Shown: piece by piece, positions 25,331-38,234 of the stretch
Layout: every line of letters begins with the position of its first letter
How positions within the stretch are numbered: position 1 is the stretch's first letter
NCBI GenBank assembly: GCA_963854835.1
Contig: OY978526.1
Span: 74,434,418-74,498,417, forward strand
Direction of reading: 5' to 3'
DNA length: 64,000 bases
Source of the DNA: Megamerina dolium
Lineage: Eukaryota; Arthropoda; Insecta; Diptera; Megamerinidae
Notes under the pieces: model-generated
Seen by the model: the letters and a program-made list of their open reading frames with translations, nothing else
Told to the model about the DNA's origin: nothing
Database searches by the model: none
Position numbers and translations under genes: made by a program

Positions 25331-26476
25331 ACATCATCTTTGGTATCATGGACGATCAACTTTTCGCATAAATTATACTGAATTTGGTCAATATATCTAA
25401 TATAATGTGGCCGGCCTTTAAGTGCTCACGTTCTTTCTGCATTACTGGAATTGATGAATGATTTCATATTTGTAAAAATTCAATAATTGAAATTTTTACT
25501 GACAACATAAGTACACGGAAAGCCAGTAACGGTGGTGGAAAAGTACATAAGTACATATCCCATAAAAAAATCACTTTTTCAAATTTGACTGTATAAAGCT
25601 TTTTAGGCATGACTTTTTTTATCGTTTGCCTGTCATCAAACAAAGCCGTGACGGCTATTTGGCCAATGTGATATTCAATACATATATGTTAGTATGGCTC
25701 AATTTTATCATACATAAATAAAATGGAGTCACTCTCTATATATATAGTACATATATGTTGTATGTATATTATGTACACAAATATATCCTGTATATAATCT
25801 TATATAAACATATCTTATTATTTCCTTGCAATGTAAAATATGTATTGTATATTGTGTATCAGTGTAAATATATGTTAATTTTTTCCGTTTGACTTTTTTG
25901 TTGTTATCTGCATATCAGCCTGTTTGTCTCTCTGTCTATCTGGCTGTCTCATTTTTCATATGAAATGTATATATATAAATATATACTTTTTTTGTTTGAG
26001 CATGCAATATGCATTCAGTCGTGCCACAAAAACGCATTGTATCATCCTTTTTGTATTGTAACTGTTGCTATTTCTGTTGCTGTTACTGTTCCAACTGTCC
26101 CATTTGGTTTTTATTGTTGATACTTCAGCTCCAGCTGCGTTCGTAGTTATTTTTTATGGTAATTTGTATATACACATGTATCTGTAATGTGTATGTGTAT
26201 ACACATCCAACTCTACATTTGTACATTTGTATAAAATATATCGGTCATGTCATATGCTATGCGTTACGTCTCAATATAAAGTATGTTTGTTGTAAGCAAG
26301 CAAGCAAGCAAGCAAGCAAACAAACAAACAAACATCATCATCACCATCGTCATTCTATACATCGATTTTTATTCAATCGTCACATTTCAATTTTCGAACA
26401 TGCGAATATCTATGTACCAACATTTATTATTTTTCTTCTTTCTCTGATGTTGCTTTCTAATCTTAAAATACACATG

Positions 26477-26516
<40 letters not shown>

Positions 26517-27417
26517 TACGACACAGTTGGTCGTATGATTGATGTATTTGATTGATAGCCAATAAAGGCACTTGTACGATACGAGTAGTATGCTCCTTAG
26601 CTTATGCTACGAAAAAATGTCTTCATTTCATACACATCATGATCTTGTGTACAACCTACAGTATGACTATTCAACTACAGTACGAGTATATGTACATTTA
26701 AGTAGTATGTAGTACAAACGTATGTAAGCATTTTATATATACAAACGTCGTATAAACATATGTATTGATTTATCATCGTGTGTGTGTGTGTGTGTGTACT
26801 CGTTGAGTGAATTTCCCCATGAATGTCAATCCTCAATGATTTTAATGTATTTTCAAGTTGTTTGCGGTTTAATTCGTTCGCATTAGCCTGTGTAGACTTA
26901 CTCACAGTGTGTTTTTGAGTGTGTCAACTTATCGCACCAATTTCAGATAGACATGTCGCCAATATTTGCTTACTCAAGTTATTCCTACCAGTCCAATTAT
27001 TATTATTATTATTATTATTACTGATGTTGATGCTAATGTTGTTGTTGTTGTTGTTGTTCTTGTTTTGTTATTTGCTCCTTCTAATATGAATTAAATAACA
27101 ATAAGCTTGACTTATGCTCCATCATACGTTTGTGTATTGAATTGTTATTATTTGAGCGATACCATTCAACGGACAATCAACAATGACAATACTAGAGTTG
27201 CCACATAGACATTGATATTTACATTGACACTGAGAAATAAATTGTTTTAATATCTTCAAACTTCATTTAGGCATTTGCGATAGAAATATGTATGTCGCAC
27301 TGACAGCTACAAGCGTGAGGTTTTCGATGCTTAGAAATTATGCTTATAATTATGTTTCACATGTGTAATTTAAAGATATCAAATTGATGAGAGATTGTAA
27401 AAGTATACTTACTTACT
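25331..27417. other. unassigned sequence rich in microsatellites
   Basis: Contains AAGC then AAAC tetramers (26297-26332), (CA)n at about 26478-26512, (TG)n at about 26779-26798, (ATT)n at about 26998-27021 and (TTG)n at about 27039-27058. The 128-codon frame at 26156-26542 (+) runs through these and is not considered real. Confidence 0.55.
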
Positions 27418-28621
27418 TACTTATATGGCCATAACAACCGAATATCGATTTAGGCCGAATATAATATGCTTTGCCAGTCATCTCTGTTCTTCGCTAGCTG
27501 CCGCCAGTTAGAAATTCCAAGCGTCGTCAGGTTCTCCAATACTTGGTCTTTCCACCGCAGGTTAGGTCTTCCTCTTCTGCGTCGTCCTCAAATGGGTTCC
27601 GAATATAACACCTTCTTAGCTCGACATGACCTAGCCAGCGCAGCCGCTGAATTTTGATGCGCTTTACTATGTCAATATCTGCATACACCTCGTACAGCTC
27701 ATGGTTGTACCTTATTCGGTACTCGCCACCAACGCAAATAGGTCCAAAGATCTTGCGTTGGACTTTTCTCTCGAAAACTCCAAGCATTCGCTCATCCGAG
27801 GTGGAAATTGTCCAGGCTTCAGCGACATGTGTTAGGACAGGCATGATGAGAGACTTGTAGAGTGTAGTTTTCGTTCTTCGAGAGAGGGCTCGACTTCTCA
27901 ATTGCGTAAGTTAGCAAGAGTGATCGTTTGCAATATCTCCAGGCTGACGTCATTACTGCTGTTAATGCTGGTTCCAAGATAGACAAAGTCCCTTACTACT
28001 TCAAAAGCGTAGTTGTCAACAGTAACGAGCTGTCCAAGACGCCGGGACTCTTTGTTTGTTGACACAAGATTCTTTGTCTTGCCCTCGTTCACCGTAAGAC
28101 CCATCCGACGCGACTCTCTTTCCAACTCTGAGAATGCTGCACTGACTGCTCGCGTGTTCATGACACTTTTGTTGAAGATAGTGCCATTATATCGTAGATC
28201 AGCAGCTCGTATTATTTTCTCCATAATAAGATTTAAGAAGTCGCACGATAACGAATCACCTTGTCTGAAACCCCGTTCGATATTAAACGGAGCGGTCCTT
28301 CACAATTTTCACTGCACAACGGGAATTATGCAGTGTCATTCTACAAAGCCGAATGAGCTTTGCAGGAATACCGAACTCAGACATTGTTGCGTAGAGGTAA
28401 TCCCTTACCGGACTGTCGAAAGCGACTTTATAATCAACAAATAGGTGATGTGTGTCGATCTGTTTTCCTTGGGTCTTCTCCAGGATTTAGCGCAATGTGA
28501 AAATTTGGTCGATGGTATATTTACCAGATCTGAAGCCACACTGATATGGTCCAATCAGGTTGTGTGGAGCATGGACTTCATATCAATTGTCAATATCAAT
28601 TGTGTGTCAATATTTCCATTT
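27418..28621 (-). mobile_element. second RTE-like LINE copy, 5'-truncated and rearranged
   Basis: Clearly similar to the copy at 16951-18508, with the same (AAGT)n 3' end. A probable 8-bp duplication AAAGTATA flanks it (27410-27417 and 28622-28629). The LINE match ends near 28580. The remaining ~40 bp contain short direct repeats of TCAATTGT/CAATATCAATTGTG and may be filler made at the 5' junction. Confidence 0.8.
27462..28580 (-). pseudogene. LINE reverse transcriptase pseudogene lacking YADD
   Basis: Collinear with the 505-codon frame at 16994-18508 but broken into several frames. A 39-bp in-frame deletion joins KSVM directly to NTRAVS, removing the YADDIDIIG catalytic box. A 22-bp deletion removes the ERMEE region near 27620. 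Smaller indels lie near 27905 and 28290. The YADD deletion ends share CATG, suggesting slippage between short direct repeats. Confidence 0.85.
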
Positions 28622-28629
28622 AAAGTATA

Positions 28630-29474
28630 ACACTGTTGGAAATAATATTAAAATTTTTTCTGCAACATAGAACGACCTTTATTTGAACGAAAACTATACT
28701 ACAGGTCTGAGCAGGAAGCTCTCTAGACGAAAAAGTTATCATATACTCGTATAGGGATAATTTATTTATACTAATAAATCATACAGGAGAATTGGATATT
28801 TAAATACGAATACTCATTGCCGGTCTCCGATGGTCTCCGGTATGAAGAAATGTGCAAATCTAAAATTATTATAAAAAAAAAAAACAACTGCAAGCAGTAA
28901 TTACTTAAAAATACAAATTTACATTAGTTTTATGCGTCTTTCAATATATTTTAATCGTTTTTACTCAAATTCCAGACCAATTTATTTCATAACTGCAATC
29001 ATTTGGCAGCCCTGGCAATAATATAGACGCACAAATATGCAAGAAATCATTTAAAATGTTCAATTGTCGATGACGATGACAATGACGAGAATGTCAAGTA
29101 TGCTATGCAAAAATTTATAACCGATAGCATACTAGTTGGTTGGTCGCAATCGTGTATATGACATACATACATACGTGCAGTATATATGTATGGCTGCATG
29201 TGTCTGAGAGTGTGGATGCTAGAATGTATATATTTATGTTATTGTGTTGGTTGGTATGCAAGAATGTATAAGAGCTGTATAGTATAATATTAAGTAAACA
29301 TGATTAGAACACGCTATTGCAGTCAAGTGGCAAGCACCACATGTGGCAATGTGGTAACACAGTTAGAAGCACAGCACATCGCATTATAAGCAATGAAATG
29401 CATCTCTATGCAATTCTACATTTTAGATACCTTATTATAGAATCTACTATATCTCTCTCTCACACACACACACA

Positions 29475-29517
<43 letters not shown>

Positions 29518-32164
29518 ACACACACACACACACAATGTATCTCTAGCATTGTTTTGTGCTCCATATAAAAATATGAAAATTTAATAGCTTTACTATCATC
29601 AAAAACATCACCTCCAATGACATCATTTAACATAAACTACTTGCTTGCTTTTCATAAAGGTACATTTGAGCTCAATTAGTACATTTTATAGCTAAACAAC
29701 AATATTATTTGCACTTTAGCTTCCACACATTCTCATCTATTATACAGATACAATATTTTAGCGCTTCTTCTAGTATGATTTAACTTTTGCTCTCTCTCTC
29801 TCCTCGTCCATACATCAAAAAGGAACATTTACCGAATAACGATGAATAGCATCAAGCTCGTAAAATATGTTTTCAGATAAAAACATTTCAAATACAAAAT
29901 TAACTTTTTTATCCCAGCTAAATCCATTGTAAATTATCTGCACCAAAAGCAACCAAAAACAAAAAAAAAAACACAACTTTTAGTTCCCCTTCTTTTTTAT
30001 CTGATATACAGTTACTCTATTAAGAAAGAGAAAGATATACATATGTAAACAAAAGCAAAAATTTCAAGACTTTTCCGTGAAGAAAAGTTTTTTAATAAAA
30101 GCAAAAAAAAAAAAAAACAACAACAAAAACAAAATAAAAAATTAGCTTAAATAAAATGTGTAATACGATTTTTATAGCTATATTTGTAAAAGTTTTTTGT
30201 TTGCTTGCATTTAAAAGCTTATAGTGTGAAGTTCAGGTCATACATATGTAGGTACCTATATATATAAATTTTATGACCTTTCTTAATAGAGATCGTATAA
30301 AAGTCATGTTGAAATTTCATTCATATGTCGAATGTAATAAATATCACAAGGGGACCTTTTTTGACCAAAGTGTATAATTTCATAGAGAGAGGGAGAGAGA
30401 TAGAAAGCAAGTCGATCACAATAAACTAAAATAATAAATATAAATATAAATATATTGTATATGGTCAGATTTATTTAATTTTCCCGCTTCAGAGGATTAA
30501 TTTTAAGATTTGTTAAAAAAATTGCTTACGTAGCTATTGCAATGATTTTACAATATTATTCCTTTACTACATTTTTCTAATTGTCTAGGTTAGATTAGGC
30601 TGTAAAAGCGAATAATTTTTGATATTGACATTGATATGGCAATTAAATGCCAGTCCCCATTAGCCTCCGATGATCACGAGCTAACTAGAAATAGTGCAGT
30701 AGCTGAGGATGTCGGTTAGCATCACCTTGGATGAAATATTTATTTATATTTACCGTTAATTTTCCCCATGTATTTCAGTTTCGCAGATGTTTCTTGGAAG
30801 CAAATTTAACCAATTCCTTGTTTCGAAACTATTCGTTTGGCAACTAAGTAATTGCCGATTCTTCCGATGCCGATGTTTCTAACTATACACATATGTTTGA
30901 TATCATTTCTCAATGTTATGAATTCTTCTTTATAACGTTGGTAAGCTGTCAAATTTCCCTTGCAATAAAATGTAAATTGCACATATTTTTGCTTGAAGGT
31001 GCTAGCTTAGGGCTAATTTGTGTATGAAAATATCGGCAATTACTTCGGCAATATTTTAGTTGTCAACCCAATATTTTCACAACCATAAAAGTGACTTATG
31101 GAAACTACATAATATGTAATAGCATTTAAAATTGATATGAACAATTTTCATATTTCATATCTTTAAGGGGAGGATAAGGGATAAGCAGATTCGGAAAATT
31201 GATTTTTTTTTTCATTTCCAAGACAATATGATTGCTGCGAGATTGGTCGTACTTTATGGACCTGGGATCGATGATTCAGTTAGGAAAAAGAATTTTTTTC
31301 TCACTTTTTGAGAAAAAAAAAAACTTCAAACGTGTTTTTCTGAAAACCAATTTTTCGAAGTCCGTAAACACGATCCTGCAAAATCTACTCGACTGATTCT
31401 TTTCAAACTTGAAACATACTTTCTAGTTTGAAAAGAAAATTTTTTAAGTATTATTTTTGCTCAACTGCTACGAATTTTCACTTTCTCTTGATACCTATGT
31501 ATATCATTATACTATGTATACATTAAAAAAAAATTTATTTTTTTGCAAAAATGTGGGAAATTGTGATAACCGATTTCTCGAAAATTTGACGCGATACATC
31601 CGTAATACCGATTAACTCAGTAGGCTTGGCCCTAACCGACAAAATTTACTAGAACGTTGATAAAAAAATTTAATGCCAAAAACTAGAACTATTAGAGGTA
31701 ACACTTACGTTTGCATCAAGGTGAAGATTAATCCTTGGGCACAGAGTAGATGTTTCACTATTTGCTTCTCTCACTCCCCCTTCTCACTATCCTCTAAATT
31801 CGTGCAACAGTGCCTGTAGTCTGAAGTAGTAGTAGTTCCCAGTTATTCTCGTTACATCTTAGACATCTTCACTTATTTTAATATAGTTCACCGGCTATGT
31901 GAAGTTTAACTTTCGGCAATTAAATTCGAAATTCTATTTGCTAATTTCTTTCTTTTGATATCCTTTGAGCTTTATATTGTAGCTGCATTGATGGTATGCG
32001 GCAGTGATTTCCTGCAGTGTTCAATGCATTTAAATTCATAGTTTTAGCTCTTTATGCTTTAATCATGGCTAGACCGTTCACTCTTGGCTGTTATTATCGA
32101 AGGGATAAGTATGATGCTTAATAATTAACACAGAGCTCTGCTTGAAAAATCCTACTCATTACAT
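28630..32164. other. unassigned sequence with a long (CA)n tract
   Basis: A (CA)n repeat with two TA interruptions spans about 29460-29534. Poly(A)-rich patches lie near 29955, 30100 and 31310. The segment about 31140-31700 has a distinctive T/A-run-rich composition with AGCAGATTCGGAAAAT and GACGCGATACATCCGTAATA; I could not classify it and it may be another dispersed repeat. No coding evidence. Confidence 0.45.
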
Positions 32165-32440
32165 TAGGTATAACGATAAATTGTACGAGCTTTACGCTGA
32201 TATATCCATATCCACATCATATCGAATAAATGAATGAAATTCCTGCAACAAATAAAATATTCTGATGGGTACATGGTGGCTGACGTCGAAGTAGAAGAAG
32301 ACTAAGTCTACCGTAGTAGGATCATGTGCATGTGGACCTGAGAGCGCTTGAAATTTCTCCATTACTCCACATACATAACGCATAGTATAATCAAATGGGC
32401 GGAACGCGCTGTATGTAGCCGAGCGAGCCACAACTTTACT
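32165..32440 (+). pseudogene. decayed RTE-like LINE fragment
   Basis: The plus-strand frame YNDKLYELYADISI matches YNHELYELYADIDI of the LINE at 16994-18508. Further on, GACGTCGAAGTAGAAGAAGA corresponds to the GRRRRGR region and GAGCGCTTGAAATTTCT to ALGIS. Order and spacing are roughly preserved. It is far more diverged than the long copies. Confidence 0.65.
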
Positions 32441-32664
32441 GTTATGATAATTAGAATAATAAGAATTGAGGTTAGCAATACAACCGTATTCTACCTATGG
32501 CATTTTTATATTACGAAGGCATAGACGTTGCCATCAATGATGACAATCTTTACGTAAGGCCGCCATTAGGGCTATGTGTTCTTGGAGCAGCTTATCGAAG
32601 CATAAGGCAGTGCAGTCGCACAGTGTTTTGCTAAATTTGAGAGTCTGCCCGCTTACAGAATTAT

Positions 32665-33022
32665 AAATAAATATGTGGCACTTATAGCCCCAAAGGGCTC
32701 ATTGGCCGAGCTTCTCTTCTATTACTGTTGTGCGTCTTAAATTTTGGACAGTATTAGAATGGACCTACTTATTTTAGCCGGTTCCGAACGGCAGAACACT
32801 TGTGACATCACTTTTTCTGAGCTTTGTCACAGAGTTCTTTTTAGAAGCTTTTTCATGGCAAGTTGTTACTGTCGGAAGAATTGCCAATTGCTTGCCGACA
32901 GGTGGGTACCATTCGAAAGAAAAATCTTTTCGATATAAAATTTGTTATGCATCAGCCGGGTATTGAACCACGACCTACAGATCAGAAGGCGAACACACTA
33001 ACCACTGAGCTACGGCACCCAC
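32665..33022 (-). mobile_element. full-length SINE, ATTT-tailed subfamily, minus strand
   Basis: A clean 10-bp duplication ACAGAATTAT at 32655-32664 and 33023-33032 delimits a 358-bp element. Reading the minus strand, it begins GTGGGTGCCGTAGCTCAGTG (A box) with the B box in GGTTCAATACCC, and ends in CCACATATTTATTT. It is one of the best-preserved copies and a good reference for the consensus. Confidence 0.92.
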
Positions 33023-33179
33023 ACAGAATTATTGAACATAATCGAAATCCACTGGGTCACTGATTGGAATAACGTTTCTAGTTTTTATATTGTTCTAAAA
33101 GCTCATGAGACCAAATTTTTTTTATTTATTTATTTTACTTTATTGACTTACGCATATTTTATTTAAGATTCTTTAGAGG

Positions 33180-33345
33180 CTACTTTTCAGATCATCCTGC
33201 TTTGTCAAGAGCTCATTTAAAGGACTTTTTATAGCAAATTCTTACTGAAGGAATAAACCATTTGTTGGTCTATTAGCTTTGTCTTTGGCAATGATTCAAA
33301 CCCACAAGGCATGCACAGAGGACCCACACATTAACCAAGTCGATA
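33180..33345 (-). mobile_element. highly diverged SINE fragment
   Basis: CTTTGTCAAGAGCTCATTTAAAGG, GCAAATTCTTACTGAAGGAA and ATTCAAACCCACAAGGCATG follow the order of the reverse SINE (CTTTGTCACAGAG, GCAAGTTGTTACTG, TTGAACCCACGACC). Many differences suggest an old insertion or a related older family. Confidence 0.5.
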
Positions 33346-34929
33346 ATCAGGAGTTTTCTTCAATTCACTAATGAAAGGATAACTTTTTTTTTTGTAATAG
33401 CTCCACACGCAAGATAGATATTGTGTTAAAAGTCTAGTGTAAGATGACTATAACGTCAAGTTTTTACTTACTTTACATCTGACCACTATGTCTCATAGAA
33501 TCTTTGAATTATTAATTACCACATACATAAACAAATCATAGCACCATACTTATGTATGCATTGTGTGTGGAATTTTAAGTAAGTATCGTATAAATTGATA
33601 GGTATTTAAGTATAGCTACTTTGTCTGTGAAATATTAGTATATAAGTACTAAATGAATAAAACTTTTCTCTCAACAAAATGCAATCAGAACTAAACTGAG
33701 GCTGTACAACGAAAACAAAATTGTTCACAATCACAGGTGCATCATGTGCTGCATACAAAGAAAATAATTGAAAGTTTTTCCTTTAAAGTTTTATCACATT
33801 TCATTGTTAATTTTAAAGATGATGGTAGCAAGAGGGCAAGTGTGAGAAGGAAAGAGAAAGTATAAGAAATTGTAAGGGTAAGAACAAATTGCAAAATGTT
33901 GAAAGAAAAAGTAATTACTTATTTTCATGACTTGACTTGATTTGTTGTTTTGTTTTCCATCCTGCAAGAAATACTATTTTAGAAGTTAAATGGCAAGATT
34001 TTACAAAAGAGAAAGCACTCTCATATATCATATTTCACACTTACTGGAGCATAATTCAAAGTAACATAAACCAAAATTAACAATTGTAATATTTTTGAAA
34101 ATGTGCGACAATCTTTTCAAATGAATATTCCACAAGTGTAAGTGTAATTTTGAACTCAGATAGATAGCTTCACATCACGTGCGCTCTGATTTAATAATAA
34201 AAAAAAGGTCAGATTAGAAAATAAAATCAAAATGCAGTACATAAAACCTAAATAAGTGACATAATCTTCAACCGCAATTTCCGATTATAACCTGTGAGAT
34301 TATATTAAGTCAACAATTTTTGGTGTTTTTTTTTCTATAATTTCTGACTTTTCAAAAATATGCATGACAGTCTCCTAATGAGGCGTAAATTACTTTTTAT
34401 TTAACTTTCATTTTTTGGCGAATGAAATTAAATTCACGTTTCTACATACGTGCACATTCCAAACACAAACATATACATATATAGTATATAGTATATTGTT
34501 GTAGTATGTACTCGAAGAAATATTTGTATGTATGAATATAAAAATGAATATGTATATACGTATTCGTACCTTAAAGACTCAACAACTTGAACATTAATGG
34601 TTCTACATGCTATCCAAGGTAAAGAAAGGCATATTGAAAAGTATGCTGAACAATAATTTCCTATTTCATGCAACATCACGTCTTCATAGTCGTCGTTTTG
34701 CAACGTTTCTATGCCACCACATATTCCTACTACATACATATATAGTAGTATAGTATAAGTAAACATAAGCTACCTGCCAACAAGAAGAAATTTTCCTACC
34801 ATACGCGTTTAATTCCTTGTCGCACATACACTCACACACACACGTAAGTATTTCACATGCTGCTCTGTTTTGTGAGTTAGTTTGAAACAAAAACCACTCA
34901 ACAATTGGCTGTGATAATATCGAAATTTC
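33346..34929. other. unassigned sequence
   Basis: AT-rich with T/A runs and TACATA motifs. A 110-codon minus frame at 34434-34766 is Tyr/Cys-rich and overlaps simple TA motifs, so it is not accepted as a gene. Confidence 0.5.
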
Positions 34930-35078
34930 GATACCCTACACTATGAAATATATGTTCGAAAACATAATATTCTATGGAAGGTAGGTGTGATTTAACTTCA
35001 ATTTGGTCCATGCTTGTGCTCAAACGTTTTCTGATAAAAATAATATTTTCCACCAAATTTCAGCTTAATAGGTTTATA
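34930..35078 (+). repeat. ~153-bp repeat family A, one monomer left of a rosa element
   Basis: TTCGAAAACATAATATTCTATGGAAGGTAGGTGTGATTT then CAGCTTAATAGGTTTATA follow the family A order. The monomer breaks at ...GGTTTA-TA and resumes at TA-TTTTCC at 36412, exactly where a rosa-type element is inserted. Confidence 0.7.
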
Positions 35079-36411
35079 AAGCGTGATCCATTTCGAGGTT
35101 CCCAACTTTTTTAAAGAAAAAAACACAGAAAATTCAAATTGAATGGGGAATGTTTATTATCATTTGAAAGAACATTCTTTGGCATTTATTTTTTGAATAT
35201 TATGTCTTTTAAATGTTGGCCGCGGCTACGTCTCAGATGGTCCATCCGTTGAGTCCAATTTTCGATGACTCGTTATAGCATTTCGACTGGTAACTGGCGA
35301 ATGACACGCGTGATGTTTAGCTCCAAGGCCTGAATCTAAGCAAGTTTGTCCGCATAAACTTTAGACTTTACATATCCCCACAGGAAAAAGTCTAACGGTG
35401 TGATATCACACGATCTTGGTGGCCAATCGACCGGCCCAAAACGTGAAATTATCTGCTCACCGAAGTATTCTCGCAATAAATCCATTGATTGATGCGATGT
35501 GTGGGAAGTGGCGTCGTCTTGTTGAAACCAAATATCGCCGAGATCACCAGCTTCAATTTCAGGCATCAAATAGTCGGATATCATGGCACGGTAACGGTCG
35601 CCATTGACGGTCACGTTCTCACCGGCATCATTTTTGAAGAAATATGGACCGATGATTCCACCGGCCCACAAACCACACCAAACCGTTGTTTTTTCTGGAT
35701 GAAGTGGCAGCTTTTGAATCTTTTCAATCAGGTTGCTCTTCGTCCCAAATGCGGCAATTTTGCTCGTTTACATACCCATCGAGCCACATAAGTACATACC
35801 CATTGAGCCAGAAATGGGGCTCATCGCTGAACAAAATTTGGCACGAAAACGTCGAATCTTCTTGGAACTTTTCAAGAGCCCATAGAGCGAAGCGATGTCG
35901 CTTGGGAAGGTCGGGCGGCTTCAGTTCTTGCACAAGCTGTGTTTTGTACGCTTTCAATTTAAGATCTCGACGTAAAATGCGCCAAGTCGTTCCATACGTC
36001 AGTTCGAGTTGCTACGAACGGCGCTGAATCGACTCTCCACGGTCTTCGTGTACACTCTCAGCTACGGCCGCTATATTTTCTTCACTGCGTGCTGGACGTG
36101 GTCTATTCGGTCGAATATTATCCAATAATGAATGCTGGGTCTCAAGATGGGTGATGGTGTTGAGATTAGTATTCTCAGTAGGCCGATTATGTTAACCATA
36201 AGTTGAGCGAAGTGCACGGAACACATTCATCACAGAACGTGAATTTTCGTAATAAAGTTGAACGATTTGTAAACGTTGTGCAGGAGTAAGTCTTTCCATG
36301 ATGAAATGCCAAACAATACTAAACAAAAATAACATGACAGCATGGCACGACTCACACGTGATCTGTCAAAAAAAGGCTATTGAAAAAAGTACGCCTACTT
36401 GGATCACCCAA
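35079..36411 (-). mobile_element. near-complete rosa-type (DD41D) Tc1/mariner element
   Basis: 1333 bp flanked by TA (35077-35078 and 36412-36413). The ends share GTGATCCA: left AAGCGTGATCCATTT, right (reverse complement) TTGGGTGATCCAAGT. Short imperfect TIRs are acceptable for the group. It sits inside a family A monomer, whose sequence is continuous across it once the element and one TA are removed. Confidence 0.85.
35186..36299 (-). pseudogene. rosa-type transposase, nearly intact pseudogene
   Basis: Starts MERLTPAQRLQIVQLYYENS, a helix-turn-helix N terminus. The core includes FSDEPHFWLNGYV (first acidic block), WAGGIIGPYFF, NVTVNGDRYRAMI, IWFQQDDATSHTS (second Asp) and PPRSCDITPLDFFLWGY (third Asp). 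The spacing from QQD to the last Asp is 41 residues, hence DD41D. The C terminus reads ENWTQRMDHLRRSRGQHLKD. Decay is limited to a few stops (for example after YADKLA and in VEML-stop-RV) and a small duplication of the LNGYV region. The enzyme would have cut and pasted its own element at TA sites. Confidence 0.88.
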
Positions 36412-36810
36412 TATTTTCCATATGTAAAGTCAGAAAGCACAGATTCGAAAAAGTACTTTTGTAGGGAAGGTAGGCGTAGTTTTTATCCGATAACACTCAC
36501 TTTCGAGTGCATCCATTTCTTTATTAATAATTATAATATCCACTTAATATTAGCGCGGTAACTTAATATTTACATGCATAAAGCCCGAAAACACAGATTC
36601 GAAAACATACTTTTGTTTGGGAGATAGGCGTGCTTTAGCTGCAATTTTACTCATTTTCTAGCTTATCGTTTCGATGATTAAAATAGCCTAGTCCACCAAG
36701 TTTGAACTCCATAACTTTTCATTTTTGTACGAAAAGCCCTAAAATCAATGTACATTCGAAAACGTATCGTACTTTTATATGGAAGTTATGTGTACATGTG
36801 ATGCAAATTA
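36412..36810 (+). repeat. ~153-bp repeat family A, right part of the interrupted array
   Basis: Two to three monomers continue the array after the rosa element. ACTTTTGTAGGGAAGGTAGG (near 36452), ACTTTTGTTTGGGAGATAGG (near 36610) and ACTTTTATATGGAAGTTATG (near 36770) are spaced about 158 bp apart. Confidence 0.75.
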
Positions 36811-38234
36811 ATAATATATGAACATACATATTTAGTTTTTTTCATGCCTATCACTCTTTACATGTAGTGCACTACAAATGACAGCATAATCTCTGTGTAC
36901 CCTTGACCTATTAATGTGTAGTGTATAAATACAGTCGACTTCATGTATACCCAATTGAAGTGAGAATTATGAACGAAATGATACAACAGTATGAATTGGA
37001 ATTTTTACAAAAGCAAAACAAATAAAGAAAGAGGAAAAAAAAAACACAATATTAGTAATTCGTTATGAGTATTAAATACTAGATAGACATAGCAAGTAGC
37101 AAATTTTAATACCAATTATCAGAGACCAGAACTTTGGAATTAAAAATAATATTTTTTTAGAAATTTTTGGATTTTGAAAATATACATTATCCAAAATATT
37201 TAAAAATTAAAAAAAATTATATTAAAATTAAAATTAAAATAATTAAAAAATTATTAAATAAATAAAATTAAAAATTAAAATTAAAATAATCATATTAATT
37301 AGTTGATGGAATACGTTTCGGAAAGCCTTTGAAGACATTGAAAAAGATTTAAATTCTGTCGATAATGAAAAATTGCTTGAAAATTTTTCTAAAACAGGAC
37401 AGAAAAGATATCTTACCATTCTAGACATCGGGTTTAATATCAAAAAGTCTATAAAATCTGGCAACTCAACTATCATTTAGGGGTTTTCTGAATTAGGAAA
37501 TTTTATGATCCAAGTGAGGTAGGCTCTTTTCATCATGGAAGCAGTGGAAAAGTTTTTAACACGGCTTATTCAATTTGATTGCGAAATATCTGAGTTCTAT
37601 CACTTATGTGCAGATAAAATGTTGAGGAGAAAAAATTTATGAAGGTGCTTTATAAATTTTACCACGCTAAAGACGATTCTGGGTATTGTAGTAATTTTTT
37701 AGAGGTGAGAGATGAAATGTGACTTGACAGAGTCAATCCAAATTCGAATCACCGATCCGTAATATGTATAGCTATTATTATCTCATCTCTTGGTCAAGCC
37801 TTTTTCTTTTTGTCGTGCATTTATGTCACTTTCTTTGGGTATACTACACAACAAATCTTTAAGCAGTGCGTATAAATTAGAAACTCTACATAATTTAGGA
37901 GTCCACATTTGTCGAATTACTGCCTCGGACTTGAGGTGCCCCAAAAATTGAACTTCAAGACAGAGCTAAATCTTTATAAGTAATTCCTTCTGGTAAAACT
38001 TCCAATAACATAACGTGTACTCTGCTGCCTTGTGTTTTTCCCGTAGAGTATGCTTTTACTCTTATACAAACACAATTTCGAATTGCTAATATTAAATACA
38101 TTCTTTGTGAGATATGTAGCAAATAAATTGTTGGTGGCAAGGATGTTGCAAGCAATCAAAATATTAACTTAGCAAATACAAGTACACCACAGGAAGTGAA
38201 GTTGAACTTAAGCGCCAACAGCATCACTATCGCC
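36811..38234. other. unassigned sequence, with a possibly decayed coding patch
   Basis: About 37140-37300 is dominated by ATTAAAATT words. At 37310-37650 (+) two short consecutive frames have coding-like composition (see findings). No recognised domain, TIR or tRNA head. Confidence 0.4.

Noticed and set aside
26156..26542. 128-codon frame with poly(His-Thr) tract
   Set aside because: Passes through AAGC, CAT and CA microsatellites; simple-sequence artefact.
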